Source: Bradyrhizobium sp. B097 (lineage in GTDB: Bacteria > Pseudomonadota > Alphaproteobacteria > Rhizobiales > Xanthobacteraceae). From it: 64,000 nucleotides of DNA. The notes under the pieces are model-generated. The model was not told the origin of the DNA and searched no databases. It saw nothing but the letters and a program-made list of their open reading frames with translations. The stretch lies in contig NZ_CP152412.1 in assembly GCF_038957035.1 (NCBI RefSeq), positions 3,220,501 through 3,284,500 on the forward strand, written 5' to 3'. This document shows positions 26,187 to 34,379 of this stretch, one piece after another. Each line of letters begins with the position of its first letter. The first letter of the stretch is position 1. The position numbers were made by a program, and so were the translations under genes.

Positions 26187-26650
26187 ATCGGCCGGAAGTG
26201 CATCAGGCCAGCGTGCGCGATGTCGCGTTCGGCGAACGCGTCAAGATCGTCGAGCCCTGCAATCTCTACGGCTGCAAGCTCGGCGATGATTGCTTCATTG
26301 GGCCTTTCACCGAAATCCAGAAGGGCGTGGTGGTCGGAGCACGCACCCGCGTGCAATCGCATGCCTTCATCTGCGAGCTCGTCACCATCGGCGAGGACTG
26401 CTTCGTTGGGCACGGCGTGATGTTCGTCAACGACACGTTCTCCACCGGCGGCCCGGCACACGGACGCAAGGAGCTGTGGCGCGAGACGGTCATCGGCAAC
26501 CGGGTGTCGATCGGCTCCAACGCCACGATCATGCCGGTCAGGATCACTGATGACGTCGTCATCGGCGCGGGATCCGTGGTGACCAAGGACATCACGATAT
26601 CAGGCACCTATGCCGGCAATCCGGCGCGCCGGCTGCTGGCGGGCCAATAG
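26183..26650 (+). CDS. wbpD: hexapeptide-repeat N-acetyltransferase (WbpD-like)
   Basis: A 155-residue left-handed beta-helix protein. Hexapeptide repeats run from about residue 20 to 145 (VKIVEPCNLYGCKLGDDCFIG through VIGNRVSIGSNATIMPVRI and VVIGAGSVVTKDI). GTYAGNPARRL closes the helix, as in WbpD/WlbB. GTG 26183 overlaps the wbpB stop. It would transfer acetyl from acetyl-CoA to the 3-amino group, giving UDP-GlcNAc3NAcA. The length is a little shorter than typical (about 190), lacking a C-terminal extension. A general sugar acetyltransferase is the alternative, but the gene order supports WbpD. Confidence 0.85.
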   Translation: MNRPEVHQASVRDVAFGERVKIVEPCNLYGCKLGDDCFIGPFTEIQKGVVVGARTRVQSHAFICELVTIGEDCFVGHGVMFVNDTFSTGGPAHGRKELWRETVIGNRVSIGSNATIMPVRITDDVVIGAGSVVTKDITISGTYAGNPARRLLAGQ

Positions 26651-26660
26651 GGGAATATCG

Positions 26661-27758
26661 ATGCCGGTGCCGTTTGCCGACCTGCAACTGCAATACCAGT
26701 CGATCAAGAGCGAGATCGATGCGGCGATCGCCGGTGTGATTCGCGACAACGCCTTCATCCGCGGCAGCTATGTCGACGCCTTCGAGCGCGAATTCGCCGC
26801 GGCCGCGGAGGTGGCTCATTGCGTATCCTGCGCCAACGGCACCGATGCGCTTTACCTCGCCATGCGCGCGCTGAAGGTGAAGCCGGGCGACGAGGTGATC
26901 ACGACGGCGCATTCCTGGATCTCGACTGCGGCGATGATCACCCATTCCGGCGCCACCGTCGTATTCTGCGACACCGATGATGCGACGTTCACGGTCGATC
27001 CGGCGGCGATCGAGGCCGCGATCACGCCGCGCACGGTGGGTATCATCCCGGTGCATCTGTACGGCCAGCCAGCGGACATGGACGCGATCATGGCGATCGC
27101 GCAGAAGCACAAGCTCTGGGTGATCGAGGATTGCGCCCAGGCCCATCTCGCGCGCTACAAGGGCCGCATGGTCGGAACGTTCGGCGAAGCCGCGACCTAT
27201 TCATTCTACCCCGGCAAGAATCTCGGCGCGATGGGCGATGCCGGCGCGGTCGTCACCAACGATGCGGCGCTCGCCCAGCAGATGGCGATGCTGGCGCGCC
27301 ATGGCGGGCTGGTGAAGCACCAGCACCACATCGAGGGCGTCAACAGCCGGCTCGACGGCATGCAGGCTGCGATCCTCTCGGCCAAGCTGCCGCATCTCAC
27401 CGCATGGACCGAAGCCCGGCAGGCCGCCGCCGAGGTCTACGACGCCGGCCTCAACCAGATCGAGGATGTCGTGGTGCCCGAAGTGGCGCCGGCGCGCAGC
27501 CACGTCTATCACCTCTACACGATCAGGCATCCGCGCCGCGACGCGCTCGCCGCGCATCTGAACGCCAATGGTGTGCAGACGGCGATCAACTACCCCACCG
27601 CGCTGCCGTTCCTGCCGGCTTATGCGCGGTTCAACCACCGGCCGGAGCAATTCCCCAACGCCCATCGCGATCAGGGTCAAATTCTCTCAATACCGATGTT
27701 CGCCGAGATCACGCGCCAGCAGCAAGACGAGGTGATCGACCTGGTTCGGAAGTTCTGA
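26661..27758 (+). CDS. wbpE: DegT-family UDP-3-oxo-GlcNAcA aminotransferase (WbpE-like)
   Basis: A 365-residue PLP aminotransferase starting MPVPFADLQLQYQSIKSEID; AGGGG lies just upstream. K186 in FYPGKNLGAMGDAGAV is the PLP lysine, and D157 in VIEDCAQAHLARYKG is the ring aspartate. The N-terminal FADLQLQY and the YPGKNLGAMGDAGAVVTND form are typical of WbpE/WlbC. It is the third DegT-family gene in the locus and the only one with this signature. In the pathway it aminates the 3-keto group made by WbpB. The substrate is assigned by gene order and family resemblance, not by any residue seen. Confidence 0.87.
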   Translation: MPVPFADLQLQYQSIKSEIDAAIAGVIRDNAFIRGSYVDAFEREFAAAAEVAHCVSCANGTDALYLAMRALKVKPGDEVITTAHSWISTAAMITHSGATVVFCDTDDATFTVDPAAIEAAITPRTVGIIPVHLYGQPADMDAIMAIAQKHKLWVIEDCAQAHLARYKGRMVGTFGEAATYSFYPGKNLGAMGDAGAVVTNDAALAQQMAMLARHGGLVKHQHHIEGVNSRLDGMQAAILSAKLPHLTAWTEARQAAAEVYDAGLNQIEDVVVPEVAPARSHVYHLYTIRHPRRDALAAHLNANGVQTAINYPTALPFLPAYARFNHRPEQFPNAHRDQGQILSIPMFAEITRQQQDEVIDLVRKF

Positions 27759-27783
27759 TCGCGGCTCGCGCCGGGTGCGGGGT

Positions 27784-28314
27784 TCAGCTTCGCTGCAGCA
27801 GCGGCTTCAGGAACGCTTCCAGATTGGGGCCTGAGAACAGGTAACCCTTCAGGCCCGCTGCGCGTGCGGCCTCGAGATCGGTCGGTTGATCACCGACCAG
27901 AAAGCTTCGTTCGACATCGACCGGAAAGCGCTCCAGCAGATCGGTGATCATGCCCGGCGACGGCTTGCGTCGGGGGCTGACCTGCCGATAGCGCTCAACG
28001 GTCCCTTCAGGATGGAACGGGCAATACTCAAAGGCGTCGATATGCGCGCCGATCTTGCCGAGCTCGGCCGCCATCCAGTCATGGAGCTGCTGGATGTGCG
28101 CCTCCTCGTAGAGGCCTCTTGCCACGCCTGACTGGTTGGTCACGACAAACGCTAGATAGCCCATGTCGTTGACGGCCTTCACCGCCTCGCGCGCGCCGTC
28201 GATCCAGATCAGCCTGTGGCTCTCGAACAGATAGCCGATATCGTGGTTCAAGACGCCGTCCCGATCGAAGAAAACCGCCGGCCGTCGCGGCTCACTTTCG
28301 GAAGCGCTGCTCAT
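27784..28314 (-). CDS. HAD-family sugar bisphosphate phosphatase-like (GmhB/HddB relative)
   Basis: A 176-residue histidinol-phosphatase/GmhB-type HAD phosphatase with nucleophile motif FFDRDGVLN (D17, D19), TNQSGVARG, RRKPSPGM and GDQPTDLEAARAAG. In E. coli GmhB a zinc loop holds CxH then CxC. Here only CPFH remains (YCPFHPEGTVERYRQVSPRRKP), with the CxC pair absent. Relatives of this type are common in rhizobia and may act on other sugar phosphates. It is convergent with wbpE, 25 bp away, and ATG 28314 is the first start. Its role in this locus is not clear. Confidence 0.8.
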   Translation of the reverse strand: MSSASESEPRRPAVFFDRDGVLNHDIGYLFESHRLIWIDGAREAVKAVNDMGYLAFVVTNQSGVARGLYEEAHIQQLHDWMAAELGKIGAHIDAFEYCPFHPEGTVERYRQVSPRRKPSPGMITDLLERFPVDVERSFLVGDQPTDLEAARAAGLKGYLFSGPNLEAFLKPLLQRS

Positions 28315-28413
28315 GAGGTGATGATCCCGTCTCCACGAGGCACGAGCCAGCTCAATAGTTCACAATGCCGCGCGCGACAATGTGGACCGAACATGCCCCG
28401 GGCGGCCTCAAGG

Positions 28414-29637
28414 CTATCGCTCGTCCGCAATCACCTTGCCGTCGTTCGGCAGCGAGCCGGCGCCGACCAGCTCGACAGCGCCGCCGAGTTTTGTCACGGC
28501 ACGCAGCGTCGCCGCAACCTCACCCTGTAGGGCATTGGACGGCGAACCGCATTCGGCCTTCAGCGTCATCGCGTCGGCCTCGCCGGCGCGCGTGACCACG
28601 AGGCGCAGCCGCCCGAGCTCGGGATGGCGCTTGGCGATTTCCGCGACCTGCTCGGGGCGCACGAACATGCCCTTGACCTTGGTGGTCTGGTCGGCGCGGC
28701 CCATCCAGCCCTTGATGCGCATGTTGGTGCGTCCGCATGGGCTGGTGCCGGGCAGGGCGGCGGTCAGATCGCCGAGCGCGAGGCGGATCCAGGGATGATG
28801 CGGATCGAGCGAGGTCACCACGATCTCGCCGACGTCACCCGGAGTAACGGGATCGCCGGTGCCGGGCTTGACGATCTCCAGGATCAAATCCTCATTGACC
28901 GTCATTCCCTCGCGCGCCGGCGTCTCGAATGCGATCAGGCCGAGATCGGCGGTGCCGAACGCCTGGTAGGCCTCGACGCCGCGCGACTTCATCTCCTCCT
29001 GCAACGATTTCGGAAAGGCGGCGCCCGAGACCAGGGCGCGCTTGATCGAGGACACGTCGCGGCCATCAGCTGCGGCAGCGTCGAGCAGGATCTTCAGGAA
29101 ATCAGGTGTGCCGCTATAGCCGACCGGACGATAGGCCTCGATCAGCTCGAATTGCTGCTCGGTATTCCCGGGGCCAGCCGGGATCACCGCGCAACCGAGC
29201 GCCCGCGCCGAGGCGTCGAAGATGAAGCCGCCGGGGGTGAGGTGATAGCTGAAGGTGTTGAGCACCACGTCCCCCTCGCGAAAGCCCGCCGCAAACAGCG
29301 CCCGCGCCCCGCGCCAGGGGTCCGCCTGGCGGCCTTCGGGCTCGAAGATCGGTCCGGGCGAGGTGAACAGCCGGGCAAACGAGCCCGGCTTGTCGGCCAC
29401 GAAGCCGCCGAAGGGCGGGGCGGCCTTGTGCAAGGCCGGCAGTTCCGATTTGCGCAGCACCGGCAGCCCCGCCAGCGCCCGCCGGCTGGTGATGGAGGCG
29501 GGATCGGTGCCCCTCATGAGGTTGGCATAGGCGGGCGCTGCCATCGCCTTGCGCAGCACGTCCGCCAGCCGGGCGAACAGGGCGGCCTCGCGCTCGGCCG
29601 GATCGCGCGTTTCAAGGGCGTCGTAATGGTCGGTCAT
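28414..29637 (-). CDS. AMP-binding CoA ligase of the PaaK/phenylacetate-CoA ligase superfamily
   Basis: A 407-residue adenylate-forming enzyme. FARLFTSPGPIFEPEG takes the place of the Ser/Thr/Gly-rich P-loop. YSGTPDFLKILL, YQAFGTADLGLIAFE and DLTAALPGTSPCGRTNMRIKGWMGRADQTTKVKGMFVRPEQV are the blocks of PaaK-type ligases. It probably activates an aromatic or other carboxylic acid to its CoA thioester, using ATP. It has no catabolic partner beside it. It is divergent from the AGE-family gene, with 95 bp between the starts. The substrate cannot be read. Confidence 0.8.
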   Translation of the reverse strand: MTDHYDALETRDPAEREAALFARLADVLRKAMAAPAYANLMRGTDPASITSRRALAGLPVLRKSELPALHKAAPPFGGFVADKPGSFARLFTSPGPIFEPEGRQADPWRGARALFAAGFREGDVVLNTFSYHLTPGGFIFDASARALGCAVIPAGPGNTEQQFELIEAYRPVGYSGTPDFLKILLDAAAADGRDVSSIKRALVSGAAFPKSLQEEMKSRGVEAYQAFGTADLGLIAFETPAREGMTVNEDLILEIVKPGTGDPVTPGDVGEIVVTSLDPHHPWIRLALGDLTAALPGTSPCGRTNMRIKGWMGRADQTTKVKGMFVRPEQVAEIAKRHPELGRLRLVVTRAGEADAMTLKAECGSPSNALQGEVAATLRAVTKLGGAVELVGAGSLPNDGKVIADER

Positions 29638-29732
29638 GGCAGGTCCTTGAGAGGATTTGCGCAGGTGGCGTGCCGGTCCGCCCGTGCTATCAGACGGGGA
29701 CCGCTGACATTGGGACGGTTCCAGGGAGCACG

Positions 29733-30881
29733 ATGGCTGAAGCAGAGAGCGTTGCGGCGGACGGGGCCGCCGACGTCGTCGCGACGTTGAAGCGCCGCAT
29801 CATCGACCACGCCTTGCCGCTGTGGTCGACGGTCGGCTGGGACGGCACGACCGGCGGCTTTGTCGACCGGCTGCATCAGGATGGGACAGCCGACAACGCC
29901 GCGCCGCGCCGCCTGCTTGTGCAGGCGCGCCAGATCTATTGCTACGCCAAGGCGGCCCAGATGGGCTGGTATCCCGAGGGCCGCGCGATCGCGCTGAAGG
30001 GGTTGGATTACCTGCTGGCCAAGGCCAAGGCACCGGATGGCCGGCCGGGCTTCGTGTTCAGCCTGACGCCGGACGGCGGCGTGCATGACCCGCTGCGCGA
30101 CACTTACGGCCATGCCTTCGTGCTGCTCGCACTGGCGACCGCCTACGGCCTCGACCAGGACGCCCAGATCCGCGGCGAGATCGACGCGCTGCTGTCGTTC
30201 CTCGACACCCAGCTGCGCTCGCCCCATGGCGGCTTCCAGGAAGGCCTGCCGCCGTCGATGCCGCGCCGGCAGAACCCGCAAATGCATCTGTTCGAGGCGA
30301 TGATCGCCTGCTTCGACGCGACCCACGATTTGTCGTTCCAGAACCGCGCCGGCGATTTCTTCGCGCTGTTCCTGGCCAATCTCTACGACAAGCAGACGCA
30401 CACGCTCGGTGAATATTTCGAGGAGGATTGGTCGAGGATCCCGCCGGTCAGCGTCGAGCCCGGGCACCTCGCGGAATGGGTCTGGCTGCTGAAGGGATTT
30501 GAGCGGATCACCGGTTGCCCCACCGGGCGTCCGCGTGGCGAGCTCCTGGCCTCTGCGCTGCGCTACCGCGACGCCACCGGCTGCCTGATCGACGAGGGCG
30601 ATACCGAGGGCAACATCCGCCGCCACAGCAGGCGGCTGTGGCCTCAGAGCGAGCTGGCGAAGGCCTGGATCGCGCAGGCGGAGTCGGGCGAAGCTGGCGC
30701 GGCGGACGAGGCCCGCGCGGCGCTGCGGCTGCTGGAGCGGCACTATCTCAGCCATCCCGTGGCCGGCGGCTGGTATGACCAGTTCGACCGCGACGGAAAT
30801 TCGCTGGTCGCCACGATCCCGGCGTCCTCGTTCTACCATGTTCTCTGTGCGGTCACTGAGGCCGAGCAGGTGCTCGGATAG
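29733..30881 (+). CDS. AGE-family (N-acylglucosamine 2-epimerase-like) sugar isomerase
   Basis: A 382-residue (alpha/alpha)6-barrel protein. The family blocks are RLLVQARQIYCYAKAAQMGW, HAFVLLALATAYGL, RRQNPQMHLFEAMIACFDAT, EPGHLAEWVWLLKGFERI and RHSRRLWPQSELAKAW, with the conserved histidines of the active site. Start ATG 29733 has CAGGGAG upstream; an earlier GTG is less likely. Family members interconvert mannose, fructose, glucose or N-acyl hexosamines, and some are cellobiose 2-epimerases. The substrate is not certain. The nearby GDP-fucose and mannose-based genes make a mannose isomerase reasonable. Confidence 0.8.
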   Translation: MAEAESVAADGAADVVATLKRRIIDHALPLWSTVGWDGTTGGFVDRLHQDGTADNAAPRRLLVQARQIYCYAKAAQMGWYPEGRAIALKGLDYLLAKAKAPDGRPGFVFSLTPDGGVHDPLRDTYGHAFVLLALATAYGLDQDAQIRGEIDALLSFLDTQLRSPHGGFQEGLPPSMPRRQNPQMHLFEAMIACFDATHDLSFQNRAGDFFALFLANLYDKQTHTLGEYFEEDWSRIPPVSVEPGHLAEWVWLLKGFERITGCPTGRPRGELLASALRYRDATGCLIDEGDTEGNIRRHSRRLWPQSELAKAWIAQAESGEAGAADEARAALRLLERHYLSHPVAGGWYDQFDRDGNSLVATIPASSFYHVLCAVTEAEQVLG

Positions 30882-30901
30882 AACCGCCTTCCTGGTCTGA
30901 C

Positions 30902-30936
30902 GCGTTTTCTGCACACGCAACTCCGCCCGAAAACGC
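30902..30936. repeat. inverted repeat between convergent genes, possible weak terminator
   Basis: GCGTTTTC at 30902-30909 pairs perfectly with GAAAACGC at 30929-30936 across a 19-nt loop, between the convergent AGE-family gene and livF. There is no T-run after either arm, so a terminator role is uncertain. An RNA-processing or protein-binding site is also possible. Confidence 0.35.
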
Positions 30937-30945
30937 TCGATATCC

Positions 30946-31797
30946 TCACAGCCAGCGCTTGCGCCGCTTGAAGCTCTTCAGGTTCTTGAAGCTCTTGCGC
31001 TGGTCGCCGGCGCCGCCGAGGTAGAATTCCTTGACGTCCTCGTTGTCGCGCAGCTCGTCGGCGGAGCCGTCGAGCACCACCTTGCCCTGTTCCATGATGT
31101 AGCCATGGCTCGCGACCGACAGCGCGGCGCGGGCGTTCTGCTCGACCAGCAGGATCGTGACCCCGAGATCGCGGTTGATCTCCTTGATGATCGCGAACAC
31201 TTCCTTGACCAGCAGCGGCGACAGCCCCATCGAGGGCTCGTCCATCAGGATCATCTTGGGGCGCGCCATCAGCGCGCGGCCGATCGCGAGCATCTGCTGC
31301 TCGCCGCCGGAGAGATAGCCGGCGAGGCCGGTGCGCTCCTTCAACCGCGGGAAATATTTGAACACCATGTCGATATCGGCCGAGACCTCGCGGTCGCGCC
31401 GGGTGAAGGCGCCAAGCCGCAGATTCTCCAGCGACGTCATGTCGGCGACGATGCGGCGGCCTTCCATCACCTGGAAGATGCCGCGGCGGACGATCTTGTC
31501 CGGATCGATGCCGTTGATGCGCTGGCCCTCGAACAGGATCTCGCCGCGGGTGACCTCGCCGTCCTCGGTCTTGAGCAGGCCGGAGATCGCCTTCAGTGTG
31601 GTCGACTTGCCGGCGCCGTTGGCGCCGAGCAGCGCCACAATCGCGCCCTTCGGCACCTCGAGGCTGAGGCCGCGCAGCACCAGGATGACGTCGTCATAGA
31701 CGACCTCGATGTTGTTGACGCTGAGCAGTGGCGGCGGCGGGACTGCCGTCGGCACCGGGCGGGTCGTTTCGAGGGTTTCGTTCATGGTCTCGATCAC
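30946..31797 (-). CDS. livF: branched-chain amino acid-type ABC transporter ATP-binding protein (LivF)
   Basis: A 283-residue ATPase with Walker A GANGAGKST, ABC signature YLSGGEQQMLAIGRAL, Walker B MILMDEPSMGL, and the LivF-type end. The C terminus has an unusual lysine/arginine-rich tail (SFKNLKSFKRRKRWL) after the domain. It is the last gene of a minus-strand operon (livG, ligase, livH, livM, binding protein, livF) and powers uptake with LivG. A 168-bp spacer containing a palindromic repeat separates it from the binding-protein gene. The transported compound may be an aromatic or dicarboxylic acid because a CoA ligase gene is in the operon. Confidence 0.9.
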   Translation of the reverse strand: MIETMNETLETTRPVPTAVPPPPLLSVNNIEVVYDDVILVLRGLSLEVPKGAIVALLGANGAGKSTTLKAISGLLKTEDGEVTRGEILFEGQRINGIDPDKIVRRGIFQVMEGRRIVADMTSLENLRLGAFTRRDREVSADIDMVFKYFPRLKERTGLAGYLSGGEQQMLAIGRALMARPKMILMDEPSMGLSPLLVKEVFAIIKEINRDLGVTILLVEQNARAALSVASHGYIMEQGKVVLDGSADELRDNEDVKEFYLGGAGDQRKSFKNLKSFKRRKRWL

Positions 31798-31804
31798 TCT
31801 CCAC

Positions 31805-31928
31805 TGTCGTCACCCGCGTTTCGTGCGCAACTGCGCACTAGAGCGGGTGGCCCAGTATTCCAGAGGCGCCAACGATCAATTGAGAGGCCGCGGCGTACTG
31901 GATCCCCCGCTTTCGCGGGGGATGACGA
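31805..31928. repeat. dispersed palindromic element, copy 1 of a pair
   Basis: This element has TCACCCGC-type ends, an internal CAGTATTCCAGAG segment, and GCCGCGGCGTACTGGATC. A strong stem CCCCCGCTTTCGCGGGGG follows, ending in ATGACGA. The same order of segments recurs at 56468-56571. It sits between the binding-protein gene and livF, where it could act as an mRNA-stability or attenuation stem within the operon. Confidence 0.6.
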
Positions 31929-31965
31929 TTGTTGTCGAGGCTGCGCTGGTGGCAGCCTCCCGACC

Positions 31966-33249
31966 TCACCAGCCAAACCATTCCGGCTTGCGCGGCAGTT
32001 CGACGGTCTTCACCTTCTCGAGCTTGATCGTGCCCTTGCCCATCAGGTCGTTGATGTCGCCGTCGGTCGCGCCCGACACCTTCGAGCGATAGAGGTCGAC
32101 CTTCGTCGTCGGACGGTGATCCTTCTCGGTCCAGGTGGAGGGATTGCAGACGCCGTCCATTCCGGCCGGCACCCAGTCCTTCTTCTGGTAGAAGCCCTTG
32201 GCGACGTTCTCGCCGGTGGCGCCGCCATTCTTGGCGGCCCAGTCGAGCGCTTCCTTCAGATAGAGCGCGCTGCACACCGCCGCGATGTAGTGCACGGGGC
32301 GATAGACCTTGCCTGACGGATCGGACATCTTGGAGATTTCCATCACCGTCTTCATGCCGGGCGCGTTGCCGCCCCAGCTCACCGCGGTGCGGAGCGGGAA
32401 GATCACGCCATCGGCGGCATCGCCCGCGGTCTTGGCGGCGTTCTCGTCCATGCCCCAGACATTGCCCAGGAACTGGACGTCGACGCCGGCGGTCTTGCAG
32501 GCTTTCAGCACGGAGATGTTGGAGGCAGCCGTATTGCCGAGATAGGCGTAGTTGGCGCCGGAGCTCTTCAGGCTCAGGCACTGCGCCGAGTAGTCGCCGG
32601 GCGACAGCGCGAACACCAGCGGCGGCAGCACCTCGAAGCCGAGCTCGGTGGCGAGCGCTTCGCCGGCCGCCTTCGGTGCGTTCGGATAGGGATGATTGGC
32701 GCCCATGTGGACGAATTTCGGCTTGCCGGGCTTGCCCTTGGCCTTCCAATCCTCAGCGGCCCAGGTCAGCATCGCACGCATCGCGTCGGAATAGCTCGGA
32801 CCGTAGAAGAAGTTGTACGGCGCCGGCTTGGCCTTGCCGCTGGTGCCTTCCGGATCGGTCAGCGCGGCGGCGTAGGAGCCGGAGATGTCGGGGATCTTGT
32901 CCTGGGCGAGGAAGCCGGTCAGCGCCTCGGTGTCCGCCGTGCCCCAGCCCATGATCGCCGCGACCTTGGCGTCGGACGCCGACCACTTCTTGTACAGCGC
33001 GATCGCGCGCGGCACCTGGTAGCCATAGTCGTTGCTGTCGACGCTGAGCTGCTTGCCGCCGACTCCGCCGTTCTTGTTGACCCAGGCGAAGGTGTCGGCG
33101 ACGCCCTGGCCGTAGGGCGTGCCGACGTCGGAGGTGCCGCCCGAGAGGTCCTGCAGATGGCCGATGGCGATCTGCGCCTGCGCGGTGGCGGCCGCGCTGC
33201 TGACCAGCAGCGCAAGGCAGACCGAGCTCAAAAGGGATCTAATCGTCAT
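31966..33249 (-). CDS. periplasmic branched-chain-type amino acid/organic acid-binding protein
   Basis: A 427-residue ABC solute-binding protein (Peripla_BP_6 type). The signal peptide is LLSSVCLALLVSSAAATAQAQ, probably cut after AQA, followed by IAIGHLQDLSGGTSDVGTPYGQGV. It is longer than classic LivJ/LivK (about 370), as in the aromatic-acid-linked branch (HbaE-like). AGGAGG lies 8 nt before ATG 33249. It precedes livF and follows livM in the operon order. It is the specificity part of the transporter. Its ligand is unknown, but the CoA ligase in the operon points to an organic acid. Confidence 0.88.
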   Translation of the reverse strand: MTIRSLLSSVCLALLVSSAAATAQAQIAIGHLQDLSGGTSDVGTPYGQGVADTFAWVNKNGGVGGKQLSVDSNDYGYQVPRAIALYKKWSASDAKVAAIMGWGTADTEALTGFLAQDKIPDISGSYAAALTDPEGTSGKAKPAPYNFFYGPSYSDAMRAMLTWAAEDWKAKGKPGKPKFVHMGANHPYPNAPKAAGEALATELGFEVLPPLVFALSPGDYSAQCLSLKSSGANYAYLGNTAASNISVLKACKTAGVDVQFLGNVWGMDENAAKTAGDAADGVIFPLRTAVSWGGNAPGMKTVMEISKMSDPSGKVYRPVHYIAAVCSALYLKEALDWAAKNGGATGENVAKGFYQKKDWVPAGMDGVCNPSTWTEKDHRPTTKVDLYRSKVSGATDGDINDLMGKGTIKLEKVKTVELPRKPEWFGW

Positions 33250-33302
33250 TGTTGTTTCCTCCTGCTTTTATTCGTTGAACCGAATTTGAGTTGTTCCAAG
33301 CG

Positions 33303-34376
33303 TCAGTGCGAGAACGGATAGAGCTTCCAGTAGGCCTTTATCTGCCGCCAGCGATGCGCGAGGCCGTCAGGCTCGAACATCAAAAAGCCGATGATGATCA
33401 GGCCGATCGCGATCTCGCGCAGGAAGGTGATGTTATTGTTGAGCTGCAGCGCCTTGTCGATCGCGCTGCCCTTCAGCCAGGCGCTGAGCCATTCCATCGA
33501 TTCCGGCAGCAGCACCACGAAGGCCGTGCCCATCAGCGTGCCCATCACCGAGCCGGTGCCGCCGATGATGACCATCGCCAGGAACAGCACCGAGCGTTCG
33601 ATGCCGAAGCCTTCCTGGGAGACGACGAGCTGATAGTGCGCGTAGAGCGCGCCCGCGATGCCGGCAAAGAAGGCGGCAAGTCCGAACGACAACGTCCGGT
33701 ACTTGGTCAGGTTGATGCCCATGATCTCGGCGGAGAGATAGTGATCGCGGATCGCGACCAGTGCGCGGCCGTCGCGGGTGCGCATCAGATTGGTGACCAG
33801 CAGATAGCTGATCACCATGTAGGCGAGCACGACGTAGAAATACTGCCGGTCGCCGCGCAGCGTATAGCCGAAGATCGAGAACGGGTTGGCGCTGGCCGGC
33901 ACCGAGCCGCCGGAGAACCAGTCGGCGCGCGAGAAGAAGTCGAGCAGGATGTACTGCGCGGCGAGCGTCGCGATGACGAGATAGAGCCCCTTCAGCCGTG
34001 CCGCCGGCACGCCGAAGACCAGGCCGACCAGCGCCGTAATCACGCCGGCGAGGGGGATCGCGAAAAACACCGGGATCGGCGCGTTGTTGGAGATGTAGGC
34101 CGAGGTGAAGGCGCCGAACAGGAAGAACGCGGCGTGGCCGATCGAGATCTGGCCGGTGAAGCCGACCAGGACGTTGAGGCCGAGCGCTGCGATCGCGAAG
34201 ATGCCGATCTGGATTGCGATCGAGAGCAGGTAGTTGGACAGCAGCATCGGCGCGAAGCAGGCGAGCGCGATGCCCAGAATCGCGAAGTTGCGGCTGGTCG
34301 CGGTCGGGAAGATCGTGGTGTCGGCCGCGTAGCTGGTGCGGAAATCGCCCGACGGGATGAGGGTGCTCGTTGCCAT
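33303..34376 (-). CDS. livM: branched-chain-type ABC transporter permease (LivM)
   Basis: A 357-residue inner-membrane permease with the LivM blocks IAALGLNVLVGFTGQISIGHAAFFLFGAF, GALYAHYQLVVSQEGFG and SVLFLAMVIIGGTGSVMGTLMG, and about nine hydrophobic segments. The longer loop IRDHYLSAEIMGINLTKYRT contains the EAA-like cytoplasmic contact for the ATPase. ATG 34376 is 3 bp after the livH stop, so the genes are coupled. It forms the channel with LivH. Confidence 0.9.
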   Translation of the reverse strand: MATSTLIPSGDFRTSYAADTTIFPTATSRNFAILGIALACFAPMLLSNYLLSIAIQIGIFAIAALGLNVLVGFTGQISIGHAAFFLFGAFTSAYISNNAPIPVFFAIPLAGVITALVGLVFGVPAARLKGLYLVIATLAAQYILLDFFSRADWFSGGSVPASANPFSIFGYTLRGDRQYFYVVLAYMVISYLLVTNLMRTRDGRALVAIRDHYLSAEIMGINLTKYRTLSFGLAAFFAGIAGALYAHYQLVVSQEGFGIERSVLFLAMVIIGGTGSVMGTLMGTAFVVLLPESMEWLSAWLKGSAIDKALQLNNNITFLREIAIGLIIIGFLMFEPDGLAHRWRQIKAYWKLYPFSH

Positions 34377-34379
34377 TGA

